A stretch of 64,000 nucleotides of DNA from Rhodococcus sp. 14-2483-1-2 (GTDB lineage: Bacteria > Actinomycetota > Actinomycetes > Mycobacteriales > Mycobacteriaceae): contig NZ_NPFW01000022.1 of assembly GCF_002259405.1 (NCBI RefSeq), positions 186,001 to 250,000 on the forward strand, read 5' to 3'. The notes beneath the pieces are model-generated. The model ran no database searches and was not told the origin of the DNA. It saw nothing but the letters and a program-made list of their open reading frames with translations. Made by a program: the position numbers and the translations under genes. This document shows positions 56,335 through 64,000 of this stretch, piece by piece. Position 1 is the first letter of the stretch. Every line of letters begins with the position of its first letter.

Positions 56335-57006
56335 TCAGGACGACCATGCCCGTCTGACGTCGTCCGCGGTCAGTCCGACGAGACCGTCGCGAATCGTGTA
56401 TCCCGGTGCGGCCTGCACTGCGATTTCGGACGGAACCACCAGCACCGGGCAGCCGGCACTGTGCGCCGACAACGACCCGGTGGGTGAATCCTCGACCGCA
56501 AGACACGAGGCGGCATCCAGTCCCAGCAGTGCAGCTCCGCGCAGGTAGGGCGCCGGATGCGGCTTGCCTGCCTCGACCTCGTCGCCGGTCACCGTGATGT
56601 CGAAGTACTCGCGACCCAAGGTGTCCAGAGCCCGCTCGACCAGACCCCGCTCGGTGTTGGTGACCAGCCCCGTGGACAGACCCATCTCGCGCACGAGAGC
56701 GAGAGCGTCCTTGGCACCGGGGCGCCAGGGAATCCCCTCGGCGAAGAGATCCCCGACTCGCGTGGTCAGCCACTCGCGGCCCTGGATCAGGTGCTCGTCG
56801 GTGACCTCGACCGCGGCATTCGCCAATACCTTGCGCAGGGCATCCCACATCGAGTTGCCGAGGGTACTTTCGCGCACCTCCGCGCTGAGTTCCGTTCCCA
56901 GTGTGCGGGAGTACTCACCGATGGCGACGTCCCAGATCTTCTCCGAGTCGAGCAGTGTGCCGTCCATGTCCCACAGGACACCGTGCAGGTGAGTTGCGCT
57001 AGACAT
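56335..57006 (-). CDS. HAD-family phosphatase, beta-phosphoglucomutase-like
   Basis: A 223-residue haloacid-dehalogenase phosphatase with [12 protein letters not shown] (motif I, nucleophile Asp), [12 protein letters not shown] (motif II Thr), the lysine of [11 protein letters not shown] and [12 protein letters not shown] (motif IV). An alpha-helical cap is inserted after motif I. The substrate is unknown; in mycobacteria such a gene also lies next to metH. Start ATG 57006 overlaps the metH stop by 8 bp, so it is probably co-translated. Confidence 0.9.
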   Translation of the reverse strand: MSSATHLHGVLWDMDGTLLDSEKIWDVAIGEYSRTLGTELSAEVRESTLGNSMWDALRKVLANAAVEVTDEHLIQGREWLTTRVGDLFAEGIPWRPGAKDALALVREMGLSTGLVTNTERGLVERALDTLGREYFDITVTGDEVEAGKPHPAPYLRGAALLGLDAASCLAVEDSPTGSLSAHSAGCPVLVVPSEIAVQAAPGYTIRDGLVGLTADDVRRAWSS

Positions 57007-60000
57007 TGAAGTACTTGGCCTCCGGGTGATGAAGTACGAACGCATCGGTCGACTGTTCGGGATGTAGCTGCAGTTCCTCGGACAGCTTCACGCCGATTCG
57101 CTCGGGTTCGAGAAGAGCGGCGAGCTTGATGCGGTCCTCGAGATCCGGGCACGCGCCGTAGCCGAACGAGTAACGAGCACCCCGATATTCGAGTTTGAAG
57201 AAGCCCTCGGCCTCGGTGGGATCCTCCGAGGCAACGGAATTGCCGTCGGACAGCTTCAGCTCCTCGCGTACCCGGCGATGCCAGTACTCGGCCAAGGCTT
57301 CGGTGAGCTGGACGCCGATTCCGTGGACCTCGAGGTAGTCACGGTACGAGTCGGCGGCGAACAGCTCGTTGGCGAAGTCCGCGATGGGCTGGCCCATCGT
57401 CACCAGGTTCATCGGCAGAACATCGACCTTGCCCGATTCCCGTGCAGCCGAACGCGATCGAACGAAGTCCGCGATGCAGAGGAAGCGGTCGCGGTGCTGC
57501 CGCGGGAACGTGAACCGAAAGCGTTCGGGCGCATCGGGTTCGGGTTCGGTGAGTACGACGACGTCGTCACCCTCCGAGACCGCCGGGAAGTACCCGTACA
57601 CCAGCGCCGCGTGCGCGAGGATGCCGTCGGTGCTCAGTCGATCCAGCCAATACCGCAGGCGCGGTTTGCCTTCCGATTCCACCAGATCCTCGTACGTGGC
57701 ACCTTCGCCCTTGCGGGCACCGCGCAGACCCCACTGCCCCAGGAACAGGGCCCGCTCGTCGAGCAGCCCCGAGTACTCCGACAGTGACACGCCCTTGACG
57801 ATGCGCGTGCCCCAGAACGGCGGCACTGGGATGTCGATGTCGGCAGCGACATCGGATCGCTCGGGCACGACCACCGGTGCTTCGGCGGCCTTGCGCTTCT
57901 CGGCGATGCGCTTGGAGCGCTCGTGGCGTTCCTTGCGCTCGGCCGTCTTGGCCTTCGCGGCGAGTGCCTCGGGGCTGTCCGGGGCCGGTCCGCCGCCGCG
58001 CTTGGTGGTCATGATGGTGTCCATCAACCGAAGGCCCTCGAACGCATCACGTGCATAGTGCACGTCGCCCTCGTAGACGTCCTGCAGATCGTTCTCGACA
58101 TACGACCGCGTCAGCGCCGCTCCGCCCAGCAGAACGGGGAATTGCTCGGCGACACCCTTCGAGTTGAGTTCGATCAGGTTGTCCTTCATGACCACGGTGG
58201 ATTTCACCAGCAGCCCGGACATGCCGATCACGTCGGCGCGCTTGTCGATCGCGGCCTCCAGAATGGTCGAAATCGGTTGCTTGATACCGAGATTGACCAC
58301 CTCGTAGCCGTTGTTGCTCAGGATGATGTCGACGAGGTTCTTGCCGATGTCGTGCACATCGCCCTTGACGGTACCGAGCACGATGCGGCCCTTGCCGTCG
58401 TCGTCGGTCGCCTCCATGTGTGGCTCGAGATACGCAACAGCAGCTTTCATCACCTCGGCCGAGGCGAGCACGAACGGCAGCTGCATCTGGCCGGAGCCGA
58501 ACAGTTCACCCACGGTCTTCATCCCCGAGAGCAAGGTCTCGTTGATGATCTCCAGCGGTGGCTTCTCGGTCATCGCGGTGTCGAGATCGGCGTCGAGGCC
58601 GTTGCGTTCACCGTCGACGATGCGTCGTTCGAGTCGCTCGAACAGCGGCAGTCGGCCGAGCTCCTCGGCGCGGGATTCTCGCGCCGACGCCGCGGAGACA
58701 CCTTCGAAGAGCTGCATGAGCTTCTGCAGCGGGTCGTAGCCCTCGGCGCGACGGTCGTACACCAGATCGAGGGCAGTCTCTCGCTGCTCGTCGGGAATCT
58801 TGTTCATCGGCAGGATTTTCGACGCGTGCACGATGGCGGTGTCGAGGCCGGCCTGCGTGCATTCGTGCAGGAACACCGAGTTCAGCACCTGGCGCGCAGC
58901 GGGATTGAGACCGAACGAGATGTTCGACAGCCCGAGGGTGGTGTGCACCTTCGGGTACTTCTCCTTGAGCTGCCGGATGGCCTCGATGGTCTCGATGCCG
59001 TCGCGTCGCACCTCTTCCTGGCCCGTCGAGATCGGGAAGGTGAGTGTGTCGACGATGATGTCCTCGTGGCGCAGGCCCCAGTTCTCGGTGATGTCGGTGA
59101 TCAACCGGTCTGCGACACGCACCTTCCACTCGGCCGTCCGTGCCTGTCCCTCTTCGTCGATGGTCAGAGCAACGACAGCGGCACCGTGCTCCTTGACCAG
59201 ACGCATGATCTTCTGGAATCGCGAGTCCGGCCCGTCGCCGTCCTCGTAGTTGACCGAGTTGACCGCGCTGCGGCCACCGAGGTGCTCCAAACCTGCTTCG
59301 AGAACGGCAGGTTCGGTGGAGTCGAGCATGATCGGCAGGGTCGACGCCGTCGCCAGGCGGCTGGCCAACGCGGCCATGTCGGCGGCACCGTCGCGGCCGA
59401 CGTAGTCGACGTTGAGATCGAGCATGTGCGCGCCGTCGCGTGTCTGATCCTTGGCGATGTCGAGGCACTTCTCGTAGTCCTCGGCGAGCATGGCGTCGCG
59501 AAATGCCTTGGATCCGTTGGAGTTGGTGCGCTCGCCGATCATCAGGATGCTGGCGTCCTGCTCGAACGGAACGGCGGTGTATAGCGAGGAGACGCCCGGC
59601 TCGGGCGCAGGCCGACGTTCGAGTTTCGTTGCCCCGTGGACCATGTCGGCAACCTGGCGGATGTGCTCGGGCGTGGTGCCGCAGCAACCGCCGACCAGGG
59701 CCAGGCCGTACTCGCTGACGAAACCGCTGAGGGCCGCGGCCAGTTCGGGGGCGGTCAGTGGGTACTCGGCACCTTTCGCGCCCAGTGTCGGCAGGCCGGC
59801 GTTGGGCATCACCGACACCGGAAGACGTGAATGCTTGGACAGATGGCGCAGGTGCTCGCTCATCTCGGCCGGGCCGGTCGCACAGTTGAGCCCGATCATG
59901 TCGATACCGAGGGGTTCGAGTGCCGTCAGTGCGGCACCGATCTCGCTGCCGACGAGCATCGCGCCGGTCGTCTCGACGGTGACGTGGGTGATGATCGGTA

Positions 60001-60568
60001 TACGGACACCGAGCTTGTCCATCGCATGTTGACTGCCGATGATCGCGGCCTTGACCTGCAGAAGATCCTGGCAGGTTTCGACCAGGATGGCGTCGGCACC
60101 GCCGTCGATCATGCCCAGGGCGGCTTCGGTGTACGCGTCGCGCAGTCGGGCGAAGGGCGCGTGACCGAGAGTGGGCAGCTTGGTGCCCGGCCCCATCGAG
60201 CCCAGCACGTAACGGTCCATCCCGTCGCGGCCCGGACCCATCTCGTCGGCCGCCTCACGGGCCAGCCGGGTGCCCTTCTCCGCGAGTTCACGGATCCGGT
60301 CCTCGATGTCGTAATCGGCCAGGTTGGGCAGGTTGCACCCGAACGTATTGGTTTCCACGGCATCCGCGCCGGCCGCGAAGTACTCGCGGTGGATCTCGCG
60401 CAGGACGTCGGGCCTGGTGTCGTTGAGGATTTCGTTGCAGCCCTCGAGACCGATGAAGTCGTCGAGAGTCAGGTCGGCGTCCTGGAGCATCGTGCCCATC
60501 GCACCGTCGCCGATGACAACGCGACGTGAAATCGCATCGAGCAGACTGGGCTTGTGTTGAGCGGGCAT
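56999..60568 (-). CDS. metH: Cobalamin-dependent methionine synthase MetH
   Basis: Transfers a methyl group from methyltetrahydrofolate to homocysteine through methylcobalamin. It has 1,189 residues from ATG 60568. Domains in order: homocysteine-binding barrel (1-320, zinc ligands in GLNCATG and GGCCGTTPEH), pterin-binding barrel (about 345-620, MIGERTNSNGSKAF), cobalamin module (640-870, GDVHDIGKN with the lower-ligand His) and the reactivation domain (900-1189, YRGARYSFGYGACPDLEDR). It consumes the B12 made by the cob genes in this window. No B12 riboswitch precedes it; the 47 bp upstream are shared with the divergent PAC2 gene. Confidence 0.98.
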   Translation of the reverse strand: MPAQHKPSLLDAISRRVVIGDGAMGTMLQDADLTLDDFIGLEGCNEILNDTRPDVLREIHREYFAAGADAVETNTFGCNLPNLADYDIEDRIRELAEKGTRLAREAADEMGPGRDGMDRYVLGSMGPGTKLPTLGHAPFARLRDAYTEAALGMIDGGADAILVETCQDLLQVKAAIIGSQHAMDKLGVRIPIITHVTVETTGAMLVGSEIGAALTALEPLGIDMIGLNCATGPAEMSEHLRHLSKHSRLPVSVMPNAGLPTLGAKGAEYPLTAPELAAALSGFVSEYGLALVGGCCGTTPEHIRQVADMVHGATKLERRPAPEPGVSSLYTAVPFEQDASILMIGERTNSNGSKAFRDAMLAEDYEKCLDIAKDQTRDGAHMLDLNVDYVGRDGAADMAALASRLATASTLPIMLDSTEPAVLEAGLEHLGGRSAVNSVNYEDGDGPDSRFQKIMRLVKEHGAAVVALTIDEEGQARTAEWKVRVADRLITDITENWGLRHEDIIVDTLTFPISTGQEEVRRDGIETIEAIRQLKEKYPKVHTTLGLSNISFGLNPAARQVLNSVFLHECTQAGLDTAIVHASKILPMNKIPDEQRETALDLVYDRRAEGYDPLQKLMQLFEGVSAASARESRAEELGRLPLFERLERRIVDGERNGLDADLDTAMTEKPPLEIINETLLSGMKTVGELFGSGQMQLPFVLASAEVMKAAVAYLEPHMEATDDDGKGRIVLGTVKGDVHDIGKNLVDIILSNNGYEVVNLGIKQPISTILEAAIDKRADVIGMSGLLVKSTVVMKDNLIELNSKGVAEQFPVLLGGAALTRSYVENDLQDVYEGDVHYARDAFEGLRLMDTIMTTKRGGGPAPDSPEALAAKAKTAERKERHERSKRIAEKRKAAEAPVVVPERSDVAADIDIPVPPFWGTRIVKGVSLSEYSGLLDERALFLGQWGLRGARKGEGATYEDLVESEGKPRLRYWLDRLSTDGILAHAALVYGYFPAVSEGDDVVVLTEPEPDAPERFRFTFPRQHRDRFLCIADFVRSRSAARESGKVDVLPMNLVTMGQPIADFANELFAADSYRDYLEVHGIGVQLTEALAEYWHRRVREELKLSDGNSVASEDPTEAEGFFKLEYRGARYSFGYGACPDLEDRIKLAALLEPERIGVKLSEELQLHPEQSTDAFVLHHPEAKYFNV

Positions 60569-60615
60569 CACTACAGAGTAGTGGGCACCGAAGTCACGTC
60601 GGGTCGTAGGCTGTC

Positions 60616-61644
60616 GTGGTGAGTCCCCGAAACCTCGATGACCAGTCCCCGATCGACGACGGAACCCAAAATACGGACATTTCAGGTTCCGGATCGGATG
60701 TGCCTCTGGATGCCGCATTGATCGAGGCCGTCCACGACGCTGTGGCCAACGCCACAGACATCGACGATCTCGACGATCTCGACGACGTCATTCCCGAGTT
60801 GCGCTCCCCGATCCTGGTGGCTGCCTTCGAGGGCTGGAACGACGCAGGCGATGCCGCCAGCGGCGCGATCGAACATCTGGAACTGATCTGGGACGCCAGC
60901 CCGCTGGCCGAACTGGACTCCGAGGACTACTACGACTACCAGGTCAACCGCCCGACGGTCCGCCAGGTGGACGGTGTCACTCGCGAGATCGAGTGGCCGT
61001 CGACTCGACTGTCGGTGTGCTCGCCTCCCGGCAGCTCGCGCGATGTGGTGCTGCTGCGCGGTATCGAGCCGAACATGCGCTGGCGCAGTTTCTGCGACGA
61101 CCTGCTCGAATTCGTCGAACAGCTCGGCGTCGAGACCGTGGTGATCCTGGGAGCGCTGCTGGCCGACACTCCGCACACCAGGCCAGTTCCGGTGACCGGC
61201 ACCGCCTACAGCACGGAGTCGGCAGAACAGTTCAACCTCGAACAGACCCGCTACGAGGGACCGACCGGGATCACCGGTGTTCTGCAGGACGAGTGCGTCA
61301 AGGCCGGGGTGCCGGCGGTCTCCTTCTGGGCTGCTGTTCCACACTACGTCTCTCAGCCGCCCAACCCCAAGGCCACCGTGGCGCTGCTGCAGAGGGTCGA
61401 GGACGTGCTCGACATCGAGGTACCGCTCGGCGAACTGCCGACCCAGGCCGAGGAATGGGAAGAGGCGGTGACCGAGATGACAAAGGAAGACGAGGAGATC
61501 AGCGAGTATGTGCGCAGCCTCGAAGAGCGGGGCGACGCCGAGGTGGACATGTCCGATGCAATCGCCAAGATCGACGGCGACGCCATCGCGGCCGAGTTCG
61601 AGAAGTACCTGAGGCGCCGCGGTCCGGGCAACTTCGGGCTCTGA
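60616..61644 (+). CDS. PAC2-family protein
   Basis: A 342-residue protein of the PAC2 family, named after a proteasome assembly chaperone of eukaryotes. The core is PILVAAFEGWNDAGDAASGA, then VVILGALLADTPHTRPVPVTG and AVSFWAAVPHYVSQPPNPKA. The N-terminal 55 residues are acidic (IDDLDDLDD) and the C-terminus is charged. The homologue beside metH in M. tuberculosis is Rv2125. A tie to the proteasome genes 10 kb away is tempting, but bacterial PAC2 proteins have no shown role there. GTG 60616 or 60619 may be the start. Confidence 0.9.
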   Translation: MVSPRNLDDQSPIDDGTQNTDISGSGSDVPLDAALIEAVHDAVANATDIDDLDDLDDVIPELRSPILVAAFEGWNDAGDAASGAIEHLELIWDASPLAELDSEDYYDYQVNRPTVRQVDGVTREIEWPSTRLSVCSPPGSSRDVVLLRGIEPNMRWRSFCDDLLEFVEQLGVETVVILGALLADTPHTRPVPVTGTAYSTESAEQFNLEQTRYEGPTGITGVLQDECVKAGVPAVSFWAAVPHYVSQPPNPKATVALLQRVEDVLDIEVPLGELPTQAEEWEEAVTEMTKEDEEISEYVRSLEERGDAEVDMSDAIAKIDGDAIAAEFEKYLRRRGPGNFGL

Positions 61645-61697
61645 CCGACCGCACACGAGGGACCGGGAGCCGGTGAGGTCTTTCTGATCCCGACGTA

Positions 61698-61718
61698 ACG
61701 TCACCGCAGCGGTGACGT
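61698..61718. promoter_or_regulatory. Inverted repeat upstream of the nirB operon
   Basis: ACGTCACCG and CGGTGACGT form a perfect 9-bp inverted repeat with a 3-bp spacer, 26 bp before the ATG of the small gene that leads nirB. GTAAC and GTGAC half-sites recall GlnR-type boxes, but the spacing does not clearly fit. It is a candidate operator or promoter element. Confidence 0.5.
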
Positions 61719-61744
61719 CACCCCGACCCCGCAACCTCGTGGGT

Positions 61745-62092
61745 ATGGCCAGCACACCGCGATTCCTGCAGGGCATCTTCTCCTTCACCGGGCACGGTCT
61801 GGACAAGCCCGAGCTGATCGATCCAAGCCTCAGCTTCGTCGTCCCCGAGGGTGCGACGGCTCAGCCGCTGTACTTTCGCGGCGGAAATTCCAGCGACGAG
61901 CTGGTGGTCGTGACCTTGCTGCGCGACGGCAGCCCGATGCGCATGTTCCCGATGGGCGCCAAGGACGGAGTGAACATTCCGCTGCGGGTGGTGGAGGACG
62001 TGGATCCGGACACGGTGCTGGAACTGGTCGTCGCCGCCCCTGCCGGAACCAGCGGAGAGGTCGTCGTCGATTTCGGTCTGGTGCTGATCTGA
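61745..62092 (+). CDS. Small protein of unknown function leading the nirB operon
   Basis: A 115-residue soluble protein, likely all-beta, with no signal peptide or cysteine. It reads FSFTGHGLDKPELIDPSLSF, then a GNSSDELVVVTLLRDG segment and a C-terminal run of beta strands. I do not recognise a family. Its stop codon overlaps the nirB start (TGATG), so it should be made with nitrite reductase, perhaps as an assembly or regulatory partner; that is inference from position alone. Confidence 0.8.
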   Translation: MASTPRFLQGIFSFTGHGLDKPELIDPSLSFVVPEGATAQPLYFRGGNSSDELVVVTLLRDGSPMRMFPMGAKDGVNIPLRVVEDVDPDTVLELVVAAPAGTSGEVVVDFGLVLI

Positions 62093-64000
62093 TGACCGAG
62101 GGCAAGCAGCGACTGCTGGTGGTCGGCAACGGGATGGCCGGTGCCAGGGCGGTCGAGGAGATCATCAAACGCGACGGCAGCGCGCTGTTCGAGATCACCA
62201 TGATCGGCGACGAGCCGTACGGCAACTACAACCGAATCATGCTCTCGCACGTGCTGTCCGGCGAGGCCACCGTCGACGACGAGGATCTGATCCTCAATCC
62301 GATGAGCTGGTACAGCGAGAACGGCGTCACACTGCACGCCGGGGACCGCGCGATCTCACTCGACCGCTTCTCCAAGACCGTCGTCTGCGAGAGCGGTCGG
62401 TCCGTCGACTACGACGTGCTGATCATTGCCACCGGCAGTAACACCTTCTTCCCCAACATGGACGGCCTGCGTGAGTCGGACGGCAGGCTGGCGCGCGGCG
62501 TCTTCGGCTTCCGCACCATCGCCGACACCAACGGCATGCTGCAGATGGCGCAGTCACGCGACGACGTCTCGGCCGTCGTCATCGGCGGCGGACTGCTCGG
62601 GCTCGAAGCCGCCTACGGTCTGCGCACCCAGGGCCTCGAAGTGAACGTGGTGCACTCCCCCGGTCACCTGATGAACCAGCAGCTCGACGAACGCGGTGGA
62701 CGCGTGCTGCGCAACAAGATCGAGTCGCTCGGCGTCGGCGTACACACCTCCAAGCGGACCACCTCGGTGTTGCGCTCCGAGGACGGCGTCGTGACCGGTG
62801 TGGGGTTCAACGACGGCACCTCGCTCGCCGCAGACATGGTCGTGGTCACCGCAGGCATTCGTCCCAGCGTCGACTTCGCTCGCGCGGGCGGGTTGGTCAT
62901 CGAACGCGGAATCGTCGTCGACGACCAATTGCGGTGCGAGGACGAGGGTTCCATCTATGCCGTCGGTGAATGCTGTCAGCATCGAGGTGAGGTCTACGGT
63001 CTCGTCGCACCACTGTGGGAACAGGCCGTCGTGTTGGCCGACGTACTCACCGGAGCCGATCCCACTGCGGCATACCATGGTTCGCGTTTGACCACCAAGC
63101 TCAAGGTGGCCGGTGTCGACGTCGCGTCGATGGGGATCACCTCCCCCGAACGTGACGACGACGAGTTCGTCCAGTTCTACGAGCCACGCAGTGGTACGTA
63201 CAAATCGGTGATCGTGCGGGGCAACAAACTCGTCGGCGCCACCCTGCTCGGCGACATCTCCAAGGCCAACTTCCTGACCCAGGCGTTCGACGAGAAAGTG
63301 CCGCTACCCGACGAGCGCATCAGCATGCTCTTCGACATGGGAACGCCCTCTGCGGCAACAGGAGCCGCCGAATTGGCCGACGACGTCCAGGTGTGCAACT
63401 GCAACGGCGTGACGAAGGGTGCCATCGTGGCCTGCGTACACGCGGGCGCGAAGAACCTCGGCGACGTAACCGCGAAGACCCGGGCGGGCAAGGGGTGCGG
63501 ATCGTGCAAGGGTCTGGTCAAGGACATCATCGCCTGCGCAGCGGGCGGTGCCGTCGAGGCCGATCCCACAGCGGACTGGTACGTCCCCTGCATCCCCATG
63601 ACCAAGCCGGAACTGATCGAGGCCGTTCGAGCGCAGGATCTTCGCGCGGTGTCGGCGGTGTTCGCGGCGTTGGCGACCGGCGGAGCGGAGGACGCCGCAG
63701 CCAAGATGCCGTTGGCGTCGTTGCTGCGGACGGTGTGGGGCCCGGACTGGGTGGACGAGCGCGGGGCGTTGTTCATCAACGACCGAGTCCACGCCAACAT
63801 CCAGCGCGACGGCACGTTCTCGGTGGTTCCGCAGATGAAGGGCGGCGTCACCACCCCGGATCAGTTGCGCAAGATCGCCGACGTCGCAGACAAGTACCAC
63901 GTACCGCTGGTCAAGGTCACCGGCGGCCAACGGATCGACCTCCTCGGCATCAAGAAGGAAGACCTGCCGAAAGTGTGGGGAGATCTGGACATGCCCTCGG
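62092..64000 (+). CDS. nirB: Nitrite reductase [NAD(P)H] large subunit, 3' end beyond window
   Basis: Assimilatory reduction of nitrite to ammonia in the cytosol. The first 636 codons are present. An FAD/NAD(P)-binding oxidoreductase domain (1-410) has LLVVGNGMAGARAVEEI, IIATGSNTFFPN and VVIGGGLLGLEAAYGL. A BFD-like [2Fe-2S] module follows, with CNCNGVTKG and GCGSCKGL. The ferredoxin-like part of the sirohaem domain begins near residue 500 (VPQMKGGVTTPDQLRKIADV). The sirohaem and 4Fe-4S ligands and any nirD lie outside. It is coupled to the small upstream gene by a TGATG overlap. Confidence 0.96.
   Translation, partial: MTEGKQRLLVVGNGMAGARAVEEIIKRDGSALFEITMIGDEPYGNYNRIMLSHVLSGEATVDDEDLILNPMSWYSENGVTLHAGDRAISLDRFSKTVVCESGRSVDYDVLIIATGSNTFFPNMDGLRESDGRLARGVFGFRTIADTNGMLQMAQSRDDVSAVVIGGGLLGLEAAYGLRTQGLEVNVVHSPGHLMNQQLDERGGRVLRNKIESLGVGVHTSKRTTSVLRSEDGVVTGVGFNDGTSLAADMVVVTAGIRPSVDFARAGGLVIERGIVVDDQLRCEDEGSIYAVGECCQHRGEVYGLVAPLWEQAVVLADVLTGADPTAAYHGSRLTTKLKVAGVDVASMGITSPERDDDEFVQFYEPRSGTYKSVIVRGNKLVGATLLGDISKANFLTQAFDEKVPLPDERISMLFDMGTPSAATGAAELADDVQVCNCNGVTKGAIVACVHAGAKNLGDVTAKTRAGKGCGSCKGLVKDIIACAAGGAVEADPTADWYVPCIPMTKPELIEAVRAQDLRAVSAVFAALATGGAEDAAAKMPLASLLRTVWGPDWVDERGALFINDRVHANIQRDGTFSVVPQMKGGVTTPDQLRKIADVADKYHVPLVKVTGGQRIDLLGIKKEDLPKVWGDLDMPS

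Overview
The window is high-GC actinobacterial DNA, most likely from Rhodococcus or a close mycolic-acid relative. The basis is the complete Pup-proteasome locus, the GC-rich codon use with many GTG starts and 4-bp ATGA/GTGA overlaps, and a gene order that, from memory, follows the Mycobacterium tuberculosis Rv2051c-Rv2125 block closely. No tRNA, rRNA, insertion sequence, integrase or CRISPR array was seen.

Layout. (1) 1-11374, minus strand: the first 3,791 codons of a giant non-ribosomal peptide synthetase, cut by the window edge. I read C, a degenerate half-C, A1-T1, C-A2(Ser)-T2 and C-A3-T3-E. A1 and A3 lie in an apparently identical 1,526-bp direct repeat whose codon use differs from the rest of the gene. 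(2) 12040-17688, minus: fxsA, an amidohydrolase and lnt (lipoprotein N-acyltransferase), preceded by a two-component system whose sensor kinase is broken by an in-frame amber codon. (3) 17706-21375, plus: a TSUP permease and a TldD/TldE protease pair. (4) 21388-32620: an aerobic cobalamin locus, with cobN behind a cobalamin riboswitch and followed by a PPOX-fold and a VOC protein, divergent cobG-cobH-cobIJ, then a DprE2-like SDR-cobL-cobK operon and an F420-type PPOX protein. cobM is not in the window. (5) 32642-36292: a nucleotidyltransferase-fold protein, a Xaa-Pro-type peptidase, a 5'-3' exonuclease and a repeat-rich DUF4333-type membrane protein. (6) 36387-51070: helY, tatC, tatA, pafC, pafB and pafA, a PAP2-lipid kinase fusion, then prcA, prcB, pup, dop and mpa. 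These encode Pup tagging, deamidation and proteolysis, the PafBC DNA-damage activator and Tat export. (7) 51249-60568: a lipoprotein, trmI, a RecB/Cas4-like nuclease, two thioesterases, hisG, hisE, a HAD phosphatase and B12-dependent metH. (8) 60616-64000: a PAC2 protein, a small unknown protein and the start of nirB (assimilatory nitrite reductase).

How it fits together: the cobalamin pathway supplies MetH; PafA charges Pup onto substrates, Dop prepares or removes Pup, and Mpa feeds PrcBA. The NRPS is the accessory part of the window. It appears to build X-Ser-D-X..., with X1 and X3 the same residue, and bears marks of recent domain exchange. That is the most likely place for undescribed chemistry.
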